A stretch of DNA of 50,022 nucleotides from assembly GCA_028722515.1 (NCBI GenBank), contig JAQYGS010000035.1:1-50022 (forward strand). The letters run 5' to 3'. Source of the stretch: Clostridia bacterium (GTDB lineage: Bacteria > Bacillota > Clostridia > Lachnospirales > Lachnospiraceae). Position 1 is the stretch's first letter, and each line of letters opens with the position of its first letter. The notes under the pieces are model-generated. The model saw only the letters and a program-made list of their open reading frames with translations. It did no database searches and was not told the DNA's origin. Positions 29,920 through 40,273 of this stretch are shown piece after piece. The position numbers and the translations under genes are program-made.

Positions 29920-30477
29920 ATGGGAAAAATTAAAGTCACTCAGTGCGGAGATATCAGTGGATTAAAGGTTGTAGAGCCTGCTGTATTTGGAGATGCACGG
30001 GGATATTTTATGGAAACCTATAATTATAATGATTTCAAAGAGGCTGGAATCGATGTGGAATTTGTACAGGATAATCAGTCAAGTTCCCATAAAGGGGTCC
30101 TCAGGGGACTTCATTTTCAGATCAATTATCCCCAGGATAAGCTTGTGCGCGTGGTAAATGGTGAGGTATTTGACGTAGCAGTGGATCTGAGAGAAGGTTC
30201 CGAAACCTTTGGTAAATGGTTTGGAGTTGTCCTTTCAGCAGAGAATAAGAAACAGTTTTTCATCCCAAAGGGATTTGCACATGGTTTTCTGGTCCTCTCT
30301 GAACATGCGGAATTTGTATATAAATGTTCAGATTTTTATCATCCAAATGACGAGGGAGGCCTGATATGGAATGACCCTGACATTGGAATAGAATGGCCGA
30401 TTCCGGAAGGAATGGAGTTAAGCTTTTCTGATAAGGATACTAAGTGGGGAAGCTTCAGAGAATATAAAAATCGATAG
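29920..30477 (+). CDS. rfbC: dTDP-4-dehydrorhamnose 3,5-epimerase
   Basis: GDARGYFMETYNYNDFKEAGIDVEFVQDNQSSSHKGVLRGLHFQ; FFIPKGFAHGFLVLSEHAEFVYKCSDFY. Confidence 0.96.
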   Translation: MGKIKVTQCGDISGLKVVEPAVFGDARGYFMETYNYNDFKEAGIDVEFVQDNQSSSHKGVLRGLHFQINYPQDKLVRVVNGEVFDVAVDLREGSETFGKWFGVVLSAENKKQFFIPKGFAHGFLVLSEHAEFVYKCSDFYHPNDEGGLIWNDPDIGIEWPIPEGMELSFSDKDTKWGSFREYKNR

Positions 30478-30488
30478 GAATATACAAT

Positions 30489-31295
30489 ATGAAAAAAATT
30501 TTTTCTTTGCCGGCTGAACTTATTCACAGCAGAAAGCTGATTTTCAGTCTGGCAAAAAATGATTTTAAAACAAAATATGCAGGTTCATATCTGGGTATTG
30601 TGTGGGCTTTTATACAGCCTGTCGTGACAATTCTGGTATATTGGTTTGTATTTTCAGTAGGGCTGAAAGCCGGAAAAGCTTCTGATTATCCTTTTGTAAT
30701 TTATCTTGTGTCAGGAATTGTTCCCTGGTTCTTCTTTCAGGATGCTTTAAATGGTGGAACAAATGCACTTATTGAATACAATTATCTGGTAAAAAAAGTT
30801 GTCTTTAAAATCAGCATTCTTCCAGTTGTAAAAATAATATCTGCGTTATTTGTACATGTTTTTTTTGTATTTTTTGCATTGATTTTATGCGCTTGTTACG
30901 GATATTATCCAAGTCTGTATACCTTTCAGCTGATCTATTACAGCATATGTTCCTTTATTCTGGTTCTCGGACTTGTATATGCAACAAGTGCCATTGTTAT
31001 TTTTTTCCGTGATCTGACACAGATCATCAGCATTTTTCTTCAGGTCGGGGTGTGGATGACCCCAATTATGTGGGATGTGAATATGCTGGCTGATTATCCC
31101 TGGGCGATTACTCTGTTCAAATTGAATCCTGTATATTATATAGTAAATGGATACCGTGATTCAATGCTTGAACATGCAGGATTCTGGACACATCCCGGGT
31201 GGACATTTTATTTCTGGGTAGTAACAATACTTCTTTTCGTGTTTGGTTCCATAATATTTAAACGGCTGAAACCGCATTTTGCGGATGTGCTTTAA
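30489..31295 (+). CDS. Polysaccharide ABC exporter permease (Wzm-like)
   Basis: SLAKNDFKTKYAGSYLGIVWAFIQPVVTILVYWFVFSVGLK; 6-TM ABC-2 type protein. Confidence 0.93.
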   Translation: MKKIFSLPAELIHSRKLIFSLAKNDFKTKYAGSYLGIVWAFIQPVVTILVYWFVFSVGLKAGKASDYPFVIYLVSGIVPWFFFQDALNGGTNALIEYNYLVKKVVFKISILPVVKIISALFVHVFFVFFALILCACYGYYPSLYTFQLIYYSICSFILVLGLVYATSAIVIFFRDLTQIISIFLQVGVWMTPIMWDVNMLADYPWAITLFKLNPVYYIVNGYRDSMLEHAGFWTHPGWTFYFWVVTILLFVFGSIIFKRLKPHFADVL

Positions 31296-31309
31296 CAGAG
31301 AGGTTTGTA

Positions 31310-32128
31310 ATGGCAGATATTGCAATTTCAGTAAATGACGTGACAAAGATGTATAAATTATATGATAATCCAATGGATAGACTGAAAGAGTCCCTGGGTT
31401 TATCAAAAAAGAAAAGATATAAAGAACATTATGCCTTGAATAATGTTTCCTTTCAGGTGGGCAAAGGAGAGACGGTGGGTATAATCGGTACCAATGGTTC
31501 CGGAAAATCAACGATACTTAAAATTATTACAGGTGTATTGAGTCCCACAGAAGGAAATGTTACAGTAAATGGAAGAATCTCTGCACTTCTGGAATTAGGT
31601 GCAGGTTTTAATATGGAATACTCCGGTATTGAGAATGTCTATCTTAATGGTACAATGATCGGCTTCTCAAAAAAGGAAATTGATGCAAAACTTCAGTCTA
31701 TTCTTGATTTCGCTGATATAGGAGAATTTGTTTATCAGCCGGTGAAAACATATTCAAGTGGTATGTTTGTAAGGCTTGCTTTTGCAGTTGCCATAAATAT
31801 AGATCCCGAAATATTGATCGTAGATGAGGCCCTTTCTGTAGGAGATGTTTTTTTTCAGGCCAAATGCTATAAGAAATTTGAAGAATTTAAACAGATGGGT
31901 AAAACAATTCTGTTCGTAAGTCATGACCTGGGCAGTATCAATCAATATTGTGACCGTGTTGTTCTATTGAACAAAGGTGTCGTACTGGCACAGGGACTTC
32001 CGGGAGATATGATCGATCTGTATAAAAAGGTTCTTGTAGATCAGGTATCCGGCAGAGAAAACAGTGAAAATGCCTCTGAGGATAAGAGAAACAAAGAAAA
32101 GAAACACCAGAAAAAAGTGGAAAGTTAA
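31310..32128 (+). CDS. Polysaccharide ABC exporter ATPase (Wzt NBD)
   Basis: GIIGTNGSGKSTILKIITGVLSPTEG; YSSGMFVRLAFAVAINIDPEILIVDEALSVGD; ends in a charged tail and TAA TAA. Confidence 0.95.
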   Translation: MADIAISVNDVTKMYKLYDNPMDRLKESLGLSKKKRYKEHYALNNVSFQVGKGETVGIIGTNGSGKSTILKIITGVLSPTEGNVTVNGRISALLELGAGFNMEYSGIENVYLNGTMIGFSKKEIDAKLQSILDFADIGEFVYQPVKTYSSGMFVRLAFAVAINIDPEILIVDEALSVGDVFFQAKCYKKFEEFKQMGKTILFVSHDLGSINQYCDRVVLLNKGVVLAQGLPGDMIDLYKKVLVDQVSGRENSENASEDKRNKEKKHQKKVES

Positions 32129-32134
32129 TAAAAC

Positions 32135-32614
32135 ATGAAAGAAAGTATGCTTATCAGTCCCAATATTCAGAATTACGGAAACAAAAAAGCTGAAATTGTT
32201 GATTTTGGAATTTTTGATTCAGAAAATAATATCAGCAACACCATATATAAAATGCAGGAATTTACGATTGCAATGAAAGTGAAATTTCATGAAGATATTG
32301 TCAATCCTATTTTTGCATTCAGTATTAAAGATATCAAAGGAAACGAGCTTACAGGAACCAATACCTTGATCGAAAAAACGGATACGGGTCTTTTGAAGGC
32401 AGGAGAAGAGAGAGTAGTCAGTTTCCGCCAGGTTATGCGCCTGCAGGGAGGACAGTATCTGCTTCAGCTTGGATGTACCGGTTATGAGGGCGATAACTTT
32501 GTTGTATACAACAGACTATATGACAGCTGTTGTATTCAGGTTATTTCAAGTAAAACAACAGTAGGTTATTTTGATATGGACACGACAGTTAATTTCTCAA
32601 AAGGAGAACAGTAA
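32135..32614 (+). CDS. Stand-alone Wzt C-terminal (carbohydrate-binding) domain protein
   Basis: KAEIVDFGIFDSENNISNTIYKMQEFTIAMKVKFHEDIVNPIFAFSIKDIKGNELTGTNTL is typical of the Wzt C-terminal beta-sandwich; same frame as the upstream ATPase gene. Confidence 0.85.
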   Translation: MKESMLISPNIQNYGNKKAEIVDFGIFDSENNISNTIYKMQEFTIAMKVKFHEDIVNPIFAFSIKDIKGNELTGTNTLIEKTDTGLLKAGEERVVSFRQVMRLQGGQYLLQLGCTGYEGDNFVVYNRLYDSCCIQVISSKTTVGYFDMDTTVNFSKGEQ

Positions 32615-32616
32615 GA

Positions 32617-35472
32617 ATGCAGGAAGGTTTAAATAATCCCTTATTTTCTGTGATTATGCCTGTGTATAATGTGGAGGTAAAATGGCTGAAAAGAGCTGTC
32701 CAGACTGTAACAGAGCAGACATATTCCCACTGGCAGTTATGCATTGTTGATGATTGTTCTACAGACAAAAGAGTAAGGGAATTTCTTGAAACTTTGTCAG
32801 ACAACAGGATAAAAACAGAATATCTGGATGAAAACAGAGGCATCTCGGGTGCCACAAACAGAGGAGCAGAGCTGGCTGATGGAGATTATCTTGTTTTAAT
32901 GGATAATGATGATGAACTGGATTTGCATGCTCTGGAAATGTTTGCACGAAGAATCAGGGAAACAGGAGCAGATATTATATACAGCGATCAGGATATTGTG
33001 GATTTGAATGGAAATTACAGAGATCCTTTATATAAAACCGACTGGTCTCCTGAGTTAATCTTAAGCCAGATGTACGTAGGCCACCTGCTTGGATTTAAAA
33101 AAGAACTGTTTCAGGAAACAGGCGGTTTCAGAAGTGAATATAATGGCAGCCAGGATTATGATCTGTTTCTTCGCCTTTCTGAAAAAACAAACTCCATAGA
33201 ACATATTCCCGAAATTCTTTATCATTGGAGGGCAATTCCCAGTTCTACTGCAATGAATCCCGATTCCAAACCATATGCACAATATACAGGTCTGGCAGCT
33301 GTACAGGATCACCTGGACCGCACTCTGGGAAAAGGCAGGGCAAGTGTACAGGAGACAGAATCCTGTTTTGTTTATGATGTTCGTTATAATCTGGATCGTG
33401 AGCCGAAAGTTTCAGTTATTATTCCCACCAAAGATCATGTGGATCTGTTGAAAACTGCAGTGGAAAGTATAGAAGATTTCACAGAATATTCCAACTATGA
33501 AATAATTATCCTGGATAACAATTCAGTGGAACCGGATACTTTTGCTTATTTTAACAAAATAACGGAACAGTACGATAATATAAAGATTTATGCGGCTGTT
33601 TTTCCCTTCAATTGGTCAAGGCTGAATAATTATGGTATTTCCAAAGCAAAGGGAGACGTATTTATTTTTCTCAATAATGATATAAAAATTATTTCCAGAA
33701 ACTGGATGCGTCGTCTGGCGGAGAAGGTTGTACAGGATAATATTGGAGTTGCAGGAGGGTTGCTGCTTTATGAAGATGGTACTATACAACATGCAGGTGT
33801 TGTGGCCGGTATGGGTGGCTGGGCGGAACATGTTTTTAAGGGGATGAAACCTGTTCATTATGGTTCTCCGTTTCTGTCTCCCATGGTCACAAGAAATGTG
33901 ACTGCTGTGACAGGAGCCTGTATGGCTGTAAGCCGTAAGACCATAGAGAAAATCGGTGGTTTTAATGAAGATTTTATAATATGCGGAAGTGATGTGGAAC
34001 TGTGCATCCGGGCTATTCAAAATGGGTTCAGGAATGTATATGACCCTAATGTGAAATTATATCATATGGAATCCAGAACAAGAGATTCCTATATCCCTGA
34101 TGTTGATTTCAGACTGTCAGAAAAAATGTATGCTTCCTATCTGAAAAACGGGGATCCCTATTATAATAAAAATCTGGACTACTTTAGTGTACAGCCCTCT
34201 GTTTTGAAAGATAAACAGAGAACTTCTTTTCATGATTCAATGGAGTTCATAAAACGGGAATATCTGGATCTGAATTGTGCAGGTGGAAATGTGAATACTC
34301 ATATTGATGAGATTAATCCATATGTTTTCCGTAAAAGTCTGAGAAAAAGAAATAGAATTAATATTCTTCTTCCGTCCATTAATCCTGAGCATGTTTTTGG
34401 AGGAATTTCAACAGCACTTAAGTTTTTTGAAAAAATGGCAGATGAGCTTGGGTATGACAGACGGATTATACTTGTGGATGCTGTCCCCTCTGAAGAAGCG
34501 GTGAAACAGTATAAACAAAAGTATGAGTTTGTGTCTCAGGATCAGGACAGCGATGCAGAATATCAGATTGTTTCCTATAGTGAACGGAAGGGAACCCTGC
34601 CTGTGTCAGAAAATGATTATTTTATGTTTACCGGATGGTGGACTGCACACTGTGCACAGGAGGCATATGACGACTTTGAAAAGAAGGAAGGCATAGCTCC
34701 CAACATTTTTATAAACTTTATACAGGATTTTGAACCGGGATTTTATCCATGGTCTTCAAGGTATCTTCTGGCTGATGCAACATACAAAAATAAATATCCG
34801 CAGATTGCTGTATTCAATACAGGATTATTGCAGGATTATTTTCATTTTAATTCTTATCATTTCTATAAGGAATTTGCATTTGAGCCGGTATTAAACGATA
34901 AACTGAAAGTCTGCCTGGATAAGGCTGGGGATGGTTTTAAAAAGAAAAAACAGATTCTTATCTATGGTCGTCCGGGTACAGAAAGAAATGCATTCAAGCT
35001 TATAGTGGCTGCTCTCAGAAAATGGGTATGGTATCAGAATGATATCGATCAATGGACAGTGCTCTCTGCAGGAGAACAGCACGATGACGTTTACCTGGGA
35101 AATGGAAAGATTCTTCACTCAGTTGGAAAACTTTCTATTGAAGAGTATGGAAAGGTGCTTTCAGAATCATTTGCGGGCATTTCGCTGATGGCTTCTCCCC
35201 ATCCAAGCTATCCTCCTCTGGAAATGTCAGTATTTGGCATAAAGGTTATTACCAATACTTTTGCAAATAAAGATCTGAAAGAATTTAACAGTAATATTGT
35301 ATCTCTTCAGGTGGCAAGTCCCAATAATATTGCTTCCAGCCTGAATGAAATATGTAATCATTATGTGTCATACGTGCCACATATTGAGACTAACAGGGAA
35401 TATCTGGAAAACAGGAACGTATTTGGATTTATACCGGAAATTAAAGAGATTTTAGAGAAACAGGAGAGATGA
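32617..35472 (+). CDS. Multidomain glycosyltransferase (two GT2 domains plus C-terminal WsaF/GT4-like domain)
   Basis: FSVIMPVYNVEVKWLKRAVQTVTEQTYSHWQLCIVDDCSTD; VSVIIPTKDHVDLLKTAVESI; RINILLPSINPEHVFGGISTALKFFEKMADELG. Confidence 0.9.
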   Translation: MQEGLNNPLFSVIMPVYNVEVKWLKRAVQTVTEQTYSHWQLCIVDDCSTDKRVREFLETLSDNRIKTEYLDENRGISGATNRGAELADGDYLVLMDNDDELDLHALEMFARRIRETGADIIYSDQDIVDLNGNYRDPLYKTDWSPELILSQMYVGHLLGFKKELFQETGGFRSEYNGSQDYDLFLRLSEKTNSIEHIPEILYHWRAIPSSTAMNPDSKPYAQYTGLAAVQDHLDRTLGKGRASVQETESCFVYDVRYNLDREPKVSVIIPTKDHVDLLKTAVESIEDFTEYSNYEIIILDNNSVEPDTFAYFNKITEQYDNIKIYAAVFPFNWSRLNNYGISKAKGDVFIFLNNDIKIISRNWMRRLAEKVVQDNIGVAGGLLLYEDGTIQHAGVVAGMGGWAEHVFKGMKPVHYGSPFLSPMVTRNVTAVTGACMAVSRKTIEKIGGFNEDFIICGSDVELCIRAIQNGFRNVYDPNVKLYHMESRTRDSYIPDVDFRLSEKMYASYLKNGDPYYNKNLDYFSVQPSVLKDKQRTSFHDSMEFIKREYLDLNCAGGNVNTHIDEINPYVFRKSLRKRNRINILLPSINPEHVFGGISTALKFFEKMADELGYDRRIILVDAVPSEEAVKQYKQKYEFVSQDQDSDAEYQIVSYSERKGTLPVSENDYFMFTGWWTAHCAQEAYDDFEKKEGIAPNIFINFIQDFEPGFYPWSSRYLLADATYKNKYPQIAVFNTGLLQDYFHFNSYHFYKEFAFEPVLNDKLKVCLDKAGDGFKKKKQILIYGRPGTERNAFKLIVAALRKWVWYQNDIDQWTVLSAGEQHDDVYLGNGKILHSVGKLSIEEYGKVLSESFAGISLMASPHPSYPPLEMSVFGIKVITNTFANKDLKEFNSNIVSLQVASPNNIASSLNEICNHYVSYVPHIETNREYLENRNVFGFIPEIKEILEKQER

Positions 35473-35473
35473 A

Positions 35474-36385
35474 ATGTATGACAAAATAGGAAATGTTGTT
35501 CTCAACTATGATTTTTATACTGGTGAGGACCAGTACTGTGATGGAACAATTGAAGATGAACTGCTGACAATGGTTACAGAAGAACAGGATGTGATCAGTA
35601 TTTTAAAGAAAGATAATCGCTGGCCGGTTCTTTATCATCTGTCCCCGGTAAGACAGAACATTGTAGAGTGGTATCCTCTGGATAAAAATATGGAGGTACT
35701 TGAAGTTGGCTCAGGCTGTGGCGCAGTCACAGGTGCTCTGTGCAGGAAAGCAGGAAAGGTTACCTGTATAGAATTATCCCAAAAGCGTTCTCTGATCAAT
35801 GCAAACAGAAACAGAGATTTTTCCAATCTGGAAATTATAGTGGGAAATTTCAATGATGTTAAACTGGACAAAAAATTTGACTGCATTACTTTGATAGGTG
35901 TTCTGGAGTATGCAAGGTATTATACCGATACCGGGAATCCTTTTGTTGATTTTCTCAAAAATATCAGAAAGATGCTTAAGCCCCATGGAGTTATCATGGT
36001 TGCAATAGAAAATAAATATGGTCTTAAGTATTTTGCGGGTGCAAGAGAAGATCACACAGGTGTTTATTTCGACGGAATCCAGGGATATAAAGCCACAGAC
36101 AGTAAAGTTTATACTTTCTCTAAGAGCCAGCTGGAAAATGTATTAAAGGAAGCGGGTTATCAGAAACAGAAATTCTATTATCCGTTTCCTGATTATAAAT
36201 TTCCAACCGAGATTTTTTCCGATGAATATCTGCCAAAGCCTGAAGATCTGGCATGTTCAAAAGAAACATATGACAGCAGCCGCCGTTTTCTGTTTGATGA
36301 GACTGCTGCTTTCCAGGAGGTTGTACGCTCAGGGGAGTTTCCGGTATTTTCCAATTCATATTTAGTTGTAGCAGAACAGGAGTAA
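35474..36385 (+). CDS. Class I SAM-dependent methyltransferase
   Basis: MEVLEVGSGCGAVTGALCRKAGKVTCIELSQKR; FDCITLIGVLEYA; MLKPHGVIMVAIENKYGLKYFAGA. Confidence 0.9.
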   Translation: MYDKIGNVVLNYDFYTGEDQYCDGTIEDELLTMVTEEQDVISILKKDNRWPVLYHLSPVRQNIVEWYPLDKNMEVLEVGSGCGAVTGALCRKAGKVTCIELSQKRSLINANRNRDFSNLEIIVGNFNDVKLDKKFDCITLIGVLEYARYYTDTGNPFVDFLKNIRKMLKPHGVIMVAIENKYGLKYFAGAREDHTGVYFDGIQGYKATDSKVYTFSKSQLENVLKEAGYQKQKFYYPFPDYKFPTEIFSDEYLPKPEDLACSKETYDSSRRFLFDETAAFQEVVRSGEFPVFSNSYLVVAEQE

Positions 36386-36389
36386 AGCT

Positions 36390-37748
36390 GTGAAAAAAAT
36401 ATATTCTAAATTTACAAGGGAAAGAGATGTAAAATTTCAGATAGAAACATCCGTTTATGAAGATGAAAATAAACAGCTGTTTGTTGGGAAAACACCGCTA
36501 AATGAACAGGGATTATCTCACGTATTACGGATGCATGAAAATTATCAGTATTTTAAGAATAATAATATTAATTTTTTGCTCCCATGTGAAATACGTGATC
36601 AGGCTGTGATCTTTCCGTATGCTTCAGGGAAAAGCGTTTATGAGAAATTACTGGACAGCGCACATGATGGGGACAGGAATCAGGTTCTTAAGATTTTTCA
36701 GGAATACCTTCATATTTTTGAGCAGATGTATCCTGACAGGCATCCTTTCAGACAGTCAGAAGATTTTACCGAAATTTTTGGAAATGCAGAATTTGATAAA
36801 GGGATAATGGCAAGTTCCAAAATTAATATAGATCTTACATTTGATAATATTATTTATACAGAAGAAGGCATCAGAATTCTGGACTATGAATGGATCTTTG
36901 ATTTTGACCTCCCTGTAAAATTTCCGGTCTATCGTGCCATATATGCGCTCTTTATAAAGCACAGACAAATAATATCCAAAGTAATTTCTGATGAGGAATT
37001 ATATGAGATGGCCGACATAAGTAAGGAAGAACGCAATCTGTTTGAATGTATGAACCGAAAATTTATGGAATACGTGGAAGGTTATGACAGATCCTACACC
37101 AGACTGCTGGGTGCATACGTACGGCCAGAAGAAACAAATGAAGCCGGTCCTGACTATGCTCAGATCTTCTGGTCTGACAGAGACCAGTTCTCTGAGAGCA
37201 GAATGAAAAGTCAGGAGATATCTATTCATAACAATGTTAATCTGGAAATAAACCCAGAGGAATTTGAAGAAACCCGATATATTCGTATAGATCCGTCAAA
37301 TAATGCAAGTATAATCAGAATCCTGAGATTTGAAGCAGAAACGGATTCTGAGATCTGGAATCTTTCTGAAGATGAATATGATGTGAATGGAATGAAAATA
37401 CCTGGGAATTATCTTATTTTTACAAAAGAAGACCCACAGATCATAATTCCCGTTCAGAGAGAAAAGAACTGGAAAAAAATCCGGTTTGAATATGTAATTG
37501 AATATTCAGGGTTTGAGGATATCAGGGACTTGTTTGATATGCTTGATTCATACTGTAAAAGCAGAATCGGAAAACTGCAGGATAAAGTACAGGAGCAAAG
37601 TGATCAGTTAAGTCAGTGTGCAGAAATTATTCATCTTCAGCAAGATAAACTGTCTTATATTGAAGGGACAAAGGTATATCGCGCCTTATTAAAAAACAAG
37701 GTTGATTCCATTCATGTTTGGGATCAGTTAAAAGATCTGAACAAGTAG
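36390..37748 (+). CDS. Kinase-like (APH/protein-kinase fold) protein with C-terminal coiled coil
   Basis: FPYASGKSVYEKLL hinge-like; NIDLTFDNIIY (DxxxxN catalytic loop); ILDYEW (DFG-like); C-terminal RIGKLQDKVQEQSDQLSQCAEIIHLQQDKLSYIEGTKVYRALL heptad-rich. Confidence 0.7.
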   Translation: MKKIYSKFTRERDVKFQIETSVYEDENKQLFVGKTPLNEQGLSHVLRMHENYQYFKNNNINFLLPCEIRDQAVIFPYASGKSVYEKLLDSAHDGDRNQVLKIFQEYLHIFEQMYPDRHPFRQSEDFTEIFGNAEFDKGIMASSKINIDLTFDNIIYTEEGIRILDYEWIFDFDLPVKFPVYRAIYALFIKHRQIISKVISDEELYEMADISKEERNLFECMNRKFMEYVEGYDRSYTRLLGAYVRPEETNEAGPDYAQIFWSDRDQFSESRMKSQEISIHNNVNLEINPEEFEETRYIRIDPSNNASIIRILRFEAETDSEIWNLSEDEYDVNGMKIPGNYLIFTKEDPQIIIPVQREKNWKKIRFEYVIEYSGFEDIRDLFDMLDSYCKSRIGKLQDKVQEQSDQLSQCAEIIHLQQDKLSYIEGTKVYRALLKNKVDSIHVWDQLKDLNK

Positions 37749-37759
37749 GGTGGACAAAA

Positions 37760-40216
37760 ATGATGATGAAACAGAATTCTCCAATTGTGCAGAGGGATCG
37801 TCTGGATCTGAAAGATCCTTATGTTTACATTCTGCAGGGCAGCATGCCAAAGGAAGCAAAAGTACAGGCATTTCTGGATAAAACACCGGTGAAAGCAGAA
37901 ACAGAAACCTGGATTTATGTCAGTGCACTGGAAAGGTGTACAAATCCGGATTCAGTGAAAGATGATAAAGTAACAGTTCGGATTCATCTTCCATCTAATC
38001 TGAACACTTATAAAAAACTTTCTGTATATTATAAACTCAATGGAAAAAGATCTCTGTGGTTTTCCGTTTCGGTAAAAGATCTGATCAGCCGGCAGAAAAA
38101 ACCTCAGTTATTTATTGAGGAGCTAAAACGTGATACAGAAACAAATATATGCAGTATCAGAGGATGGGCTGTTGGCAAAGAACCGGTAGTTATAACTGTT
38201 ACTGACTGTCAGCATAATAAGCTGAATTATGAGGTTCAATATGTATGCCGTCCGGATGTCCGGTCAATCTATCAGGAATGCAGGATAGAAGAAAAATGCG
38301 GATTCTATCTGGAAATGACAAACATTCCGGTGAAGGATTTTATACTTTGTTTTTCTTCAGGCTCCCTGTATACAGAAAAAAAAGTCAGTATGAGAAAAGA
38401 GAAAATCTTTCAGGAAAAAATCCAGGGATATGCAGATAAAGGAATCAAATATCTGAAATCATATGGATTTCTGAAGCTTGCCCAAAAGACGGTAAGAAAG
38501 CTGACAGGGCAAAATGACAAGCCTGTTGATTATTCCAGCTGGCAGAAAAAACATTTTCCGGATAAAAAGACACTTGAAATACAGAAAAACACAAAATTCC
38601 AGAGAAACCCCAGATTCTCAGTTGTTGTACCTCTTTATAAGACTCCTGAAAAATACCTGAGGGATCTTGTAAAATCTCTTCAGGATCAGACATATCCCAA
38701 CTGGGAATTGTGCCTGTCCGATGGAAGTGGCGCGGATTCGCCTCTGACAGATCTTCTTCAGTCATTACAGAAGGAAGATTCCCGTATCAGAGTCGTCTAT
38801 ACAGGTAAGAAACTGAATATTTCTGACAACACTAATTGTGCAATTTCACAGGCTTCAGGTGATTTCATTGTATTTGCAGATCACGATGATGAACTGACAC
38901 CGGATGCTCTCTTTGAATGCACAAAGGCTGTAAATGAACATCCTAAGATCCAGGTGATCTATTCAGATGAAGATAAAATGACCATGGACGGACGGAATTT
39001 CTTTCAACCGCATTTTAAACCGGATTTTAATATTGATCTTCTGTGTACAGTGAATTACATCTGTCATCTTTTTGTTGCCAGAAAAGATCTGGTGGACCAG
39101 ACAGGACCTCTCCGGGGAGAATTTGACGGAGCTCAGGATTATGATTTTATTTTCCGATGTGTTGAAACAGCAGGAAGAGATAAGATATATCACATTCCCA
39201 GAATACTCTACCATTGGAGATGCCATGAGGATTCAACGGCAGAAAACCCGGAAAGCAAACGATACGCATTTGATGCAGGCAAGAGAGTTGTTCAGGCTCA
39301 TTATGACCGAACAGGAATAAAAGCGAAAGCAGATATGGGAGAATATCTTGGATTATACAGAACCAGGTATATCCGGGATTATGATCCTCTGATTTCAATA
39401 ATAATTCCCAATAAAGATCACATTGACGATCTGAAGAGATGTCTTGATTCCATTAACAAACATTCAACATACAGGAACTATGAATTCATAATTGTTGAAA
39501 ATAACAGTGAAGACCCGGAAACCTTTGAATTTTATAAACAGCTTGAGGCTTCAGATCCCAAAGCACATGTAGTATACTGGAAGGGAATATTTAATTATTC
39601 GTCTATTAATAATTTTGGTGAAAAATATGCAAAAGGAGAGTATCTTCTGCTTTTGAATAACGATACTGAAATGATCAATGAAGACTGCCTGGAAGAACTT
39701 CTGGGATATTGTATGCGCCCTGATGTGGGTGCTGTGGGAGCACGTCTCTATTATGAAGATGATACGATCCAGCATGCTGGTGTAGTTATTGGATTTGGCG
39801 GGATTGCAGGACATTGCTTCGTTTTCCAGCCAAGAGGGACCACCGGGTACTTTAACAGAATTATCTGTGCACAGGATTACAGTGCTGTTACAGCTGCCTG
39901 TATGATGGTAAAGAAAAAAGCCTATGAAGAAGTGGGAGGCTTAAGTGAAGAATTCCAGGTTGCATTTAATGATATTGATTTCTGTCTGCGTCTTGGCCAG
40001 GCAGGGTATCTTATAGTGTATAATCCTTACGCAGAACTTTACCATTATGAATCCAAATCCAGAGGTTTGGAAGATACTCCGGAAAAGGTGGCAAGATTTA
40101 ACGGAGAGATCGAGCTTTTTGAAAAGAAATGGCCGGATATACTTAAGAATGGAGATCCATACTATAATCCCAATCTTACTTTGGAAAGCCAGGATTTTTC
40201 ATTAAAAAGAATATAA
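37760..40216 (+). CDS. GT2 family glycosyltransferase (two GT-A domains)
   Basis: FSVVVPLYKTPEKYLRDLVKSLQDQTYPNWELCLSDGSG; FADHDDELTPDAL; IYSDEDK; ISIIIPNKDHIDDLKRCLDSI. ATG 37760 chosen over the track start because of SD agggtgg. Confidence 0.92.
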   Translation: MMMKQNSPIVQRDRLDLKDPYVYILQGSMPKEAKVQAFLDKTPVKAETETWIYVSALERCTNPDSVKDDKVTVRIHLPSNLNTYKKLSVYYKLNGKRSLWFSVSVKDLISRQKKPQLFIEELKRDTETNICSIRGWAVGKEPVVITVTDCQHNKLNYEVQYVCRPDVRSIYQECRIEEKCGFYLEMTNIPVKDFILCFSSGSLYTEKKVSMRKEKIFQEKIQGYADKGIKYLKSYGFLKLAQKTVRKLTGQNDKPVDYSSWQKKHFPDKKTLEIQKNTKFQRNPRFSVVVPLYKTPEKYLRDLVKSLQDQTYPNWELCLSDGSGADSPLTDLLQSLQKEDSRIRVVYTGKKLNISDNTNCAISQASGDFIVFADHDDELTPDALFECTKAVNEHPKIQVIYSDEDKMTMDGRNFFQPHFKPDFNIDLLCTVNYICHLFVARKDLVDQTGPLRGEFDGAQDYDFIFRCVETAGRDKIYHIPRILYHWRCHEDSTAENPESKRYAFDAGKRVVQAHYDRTGIKAKADMGEYLGLYRTRYIRDYDPLISIIIPNKDHIDDLKRCLDSINKHSTYRNYEFIIVENNSEDPETFEFYKQLEASDPKAHVVYWKGIFNYSSINNFGEKYAKGEYLLLLNNDTEMINEDCLEELLGYCMRPDVGAVGARLYYEDDTIQHAGVVIGFGGIAGHCFVFQPRGTTGYFNRIICAQDYSAVTAACMMVKKKAYEEVGGLSEEFQVAFNDIDFCLRLGQAGYLIVYNPYAELYHYESKSRGLEDTPEKVARFNGEIELFEKKWPDILKNGDPYYNPNLTLESQDFSLKRI

Positions 40217-40264
40217 AAAAACGGATCCTTTTATGGCTGTCATAATTGGGTCCGTTTTTTTGAA
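40217..40264. terminator. Bidirectional terminator between convergent genes
   Basis: aaaaaacggatcc...gggtccgtttttttg. Confidence 0.8.
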
Positions 40265-40273
40265 ATAAATTTT

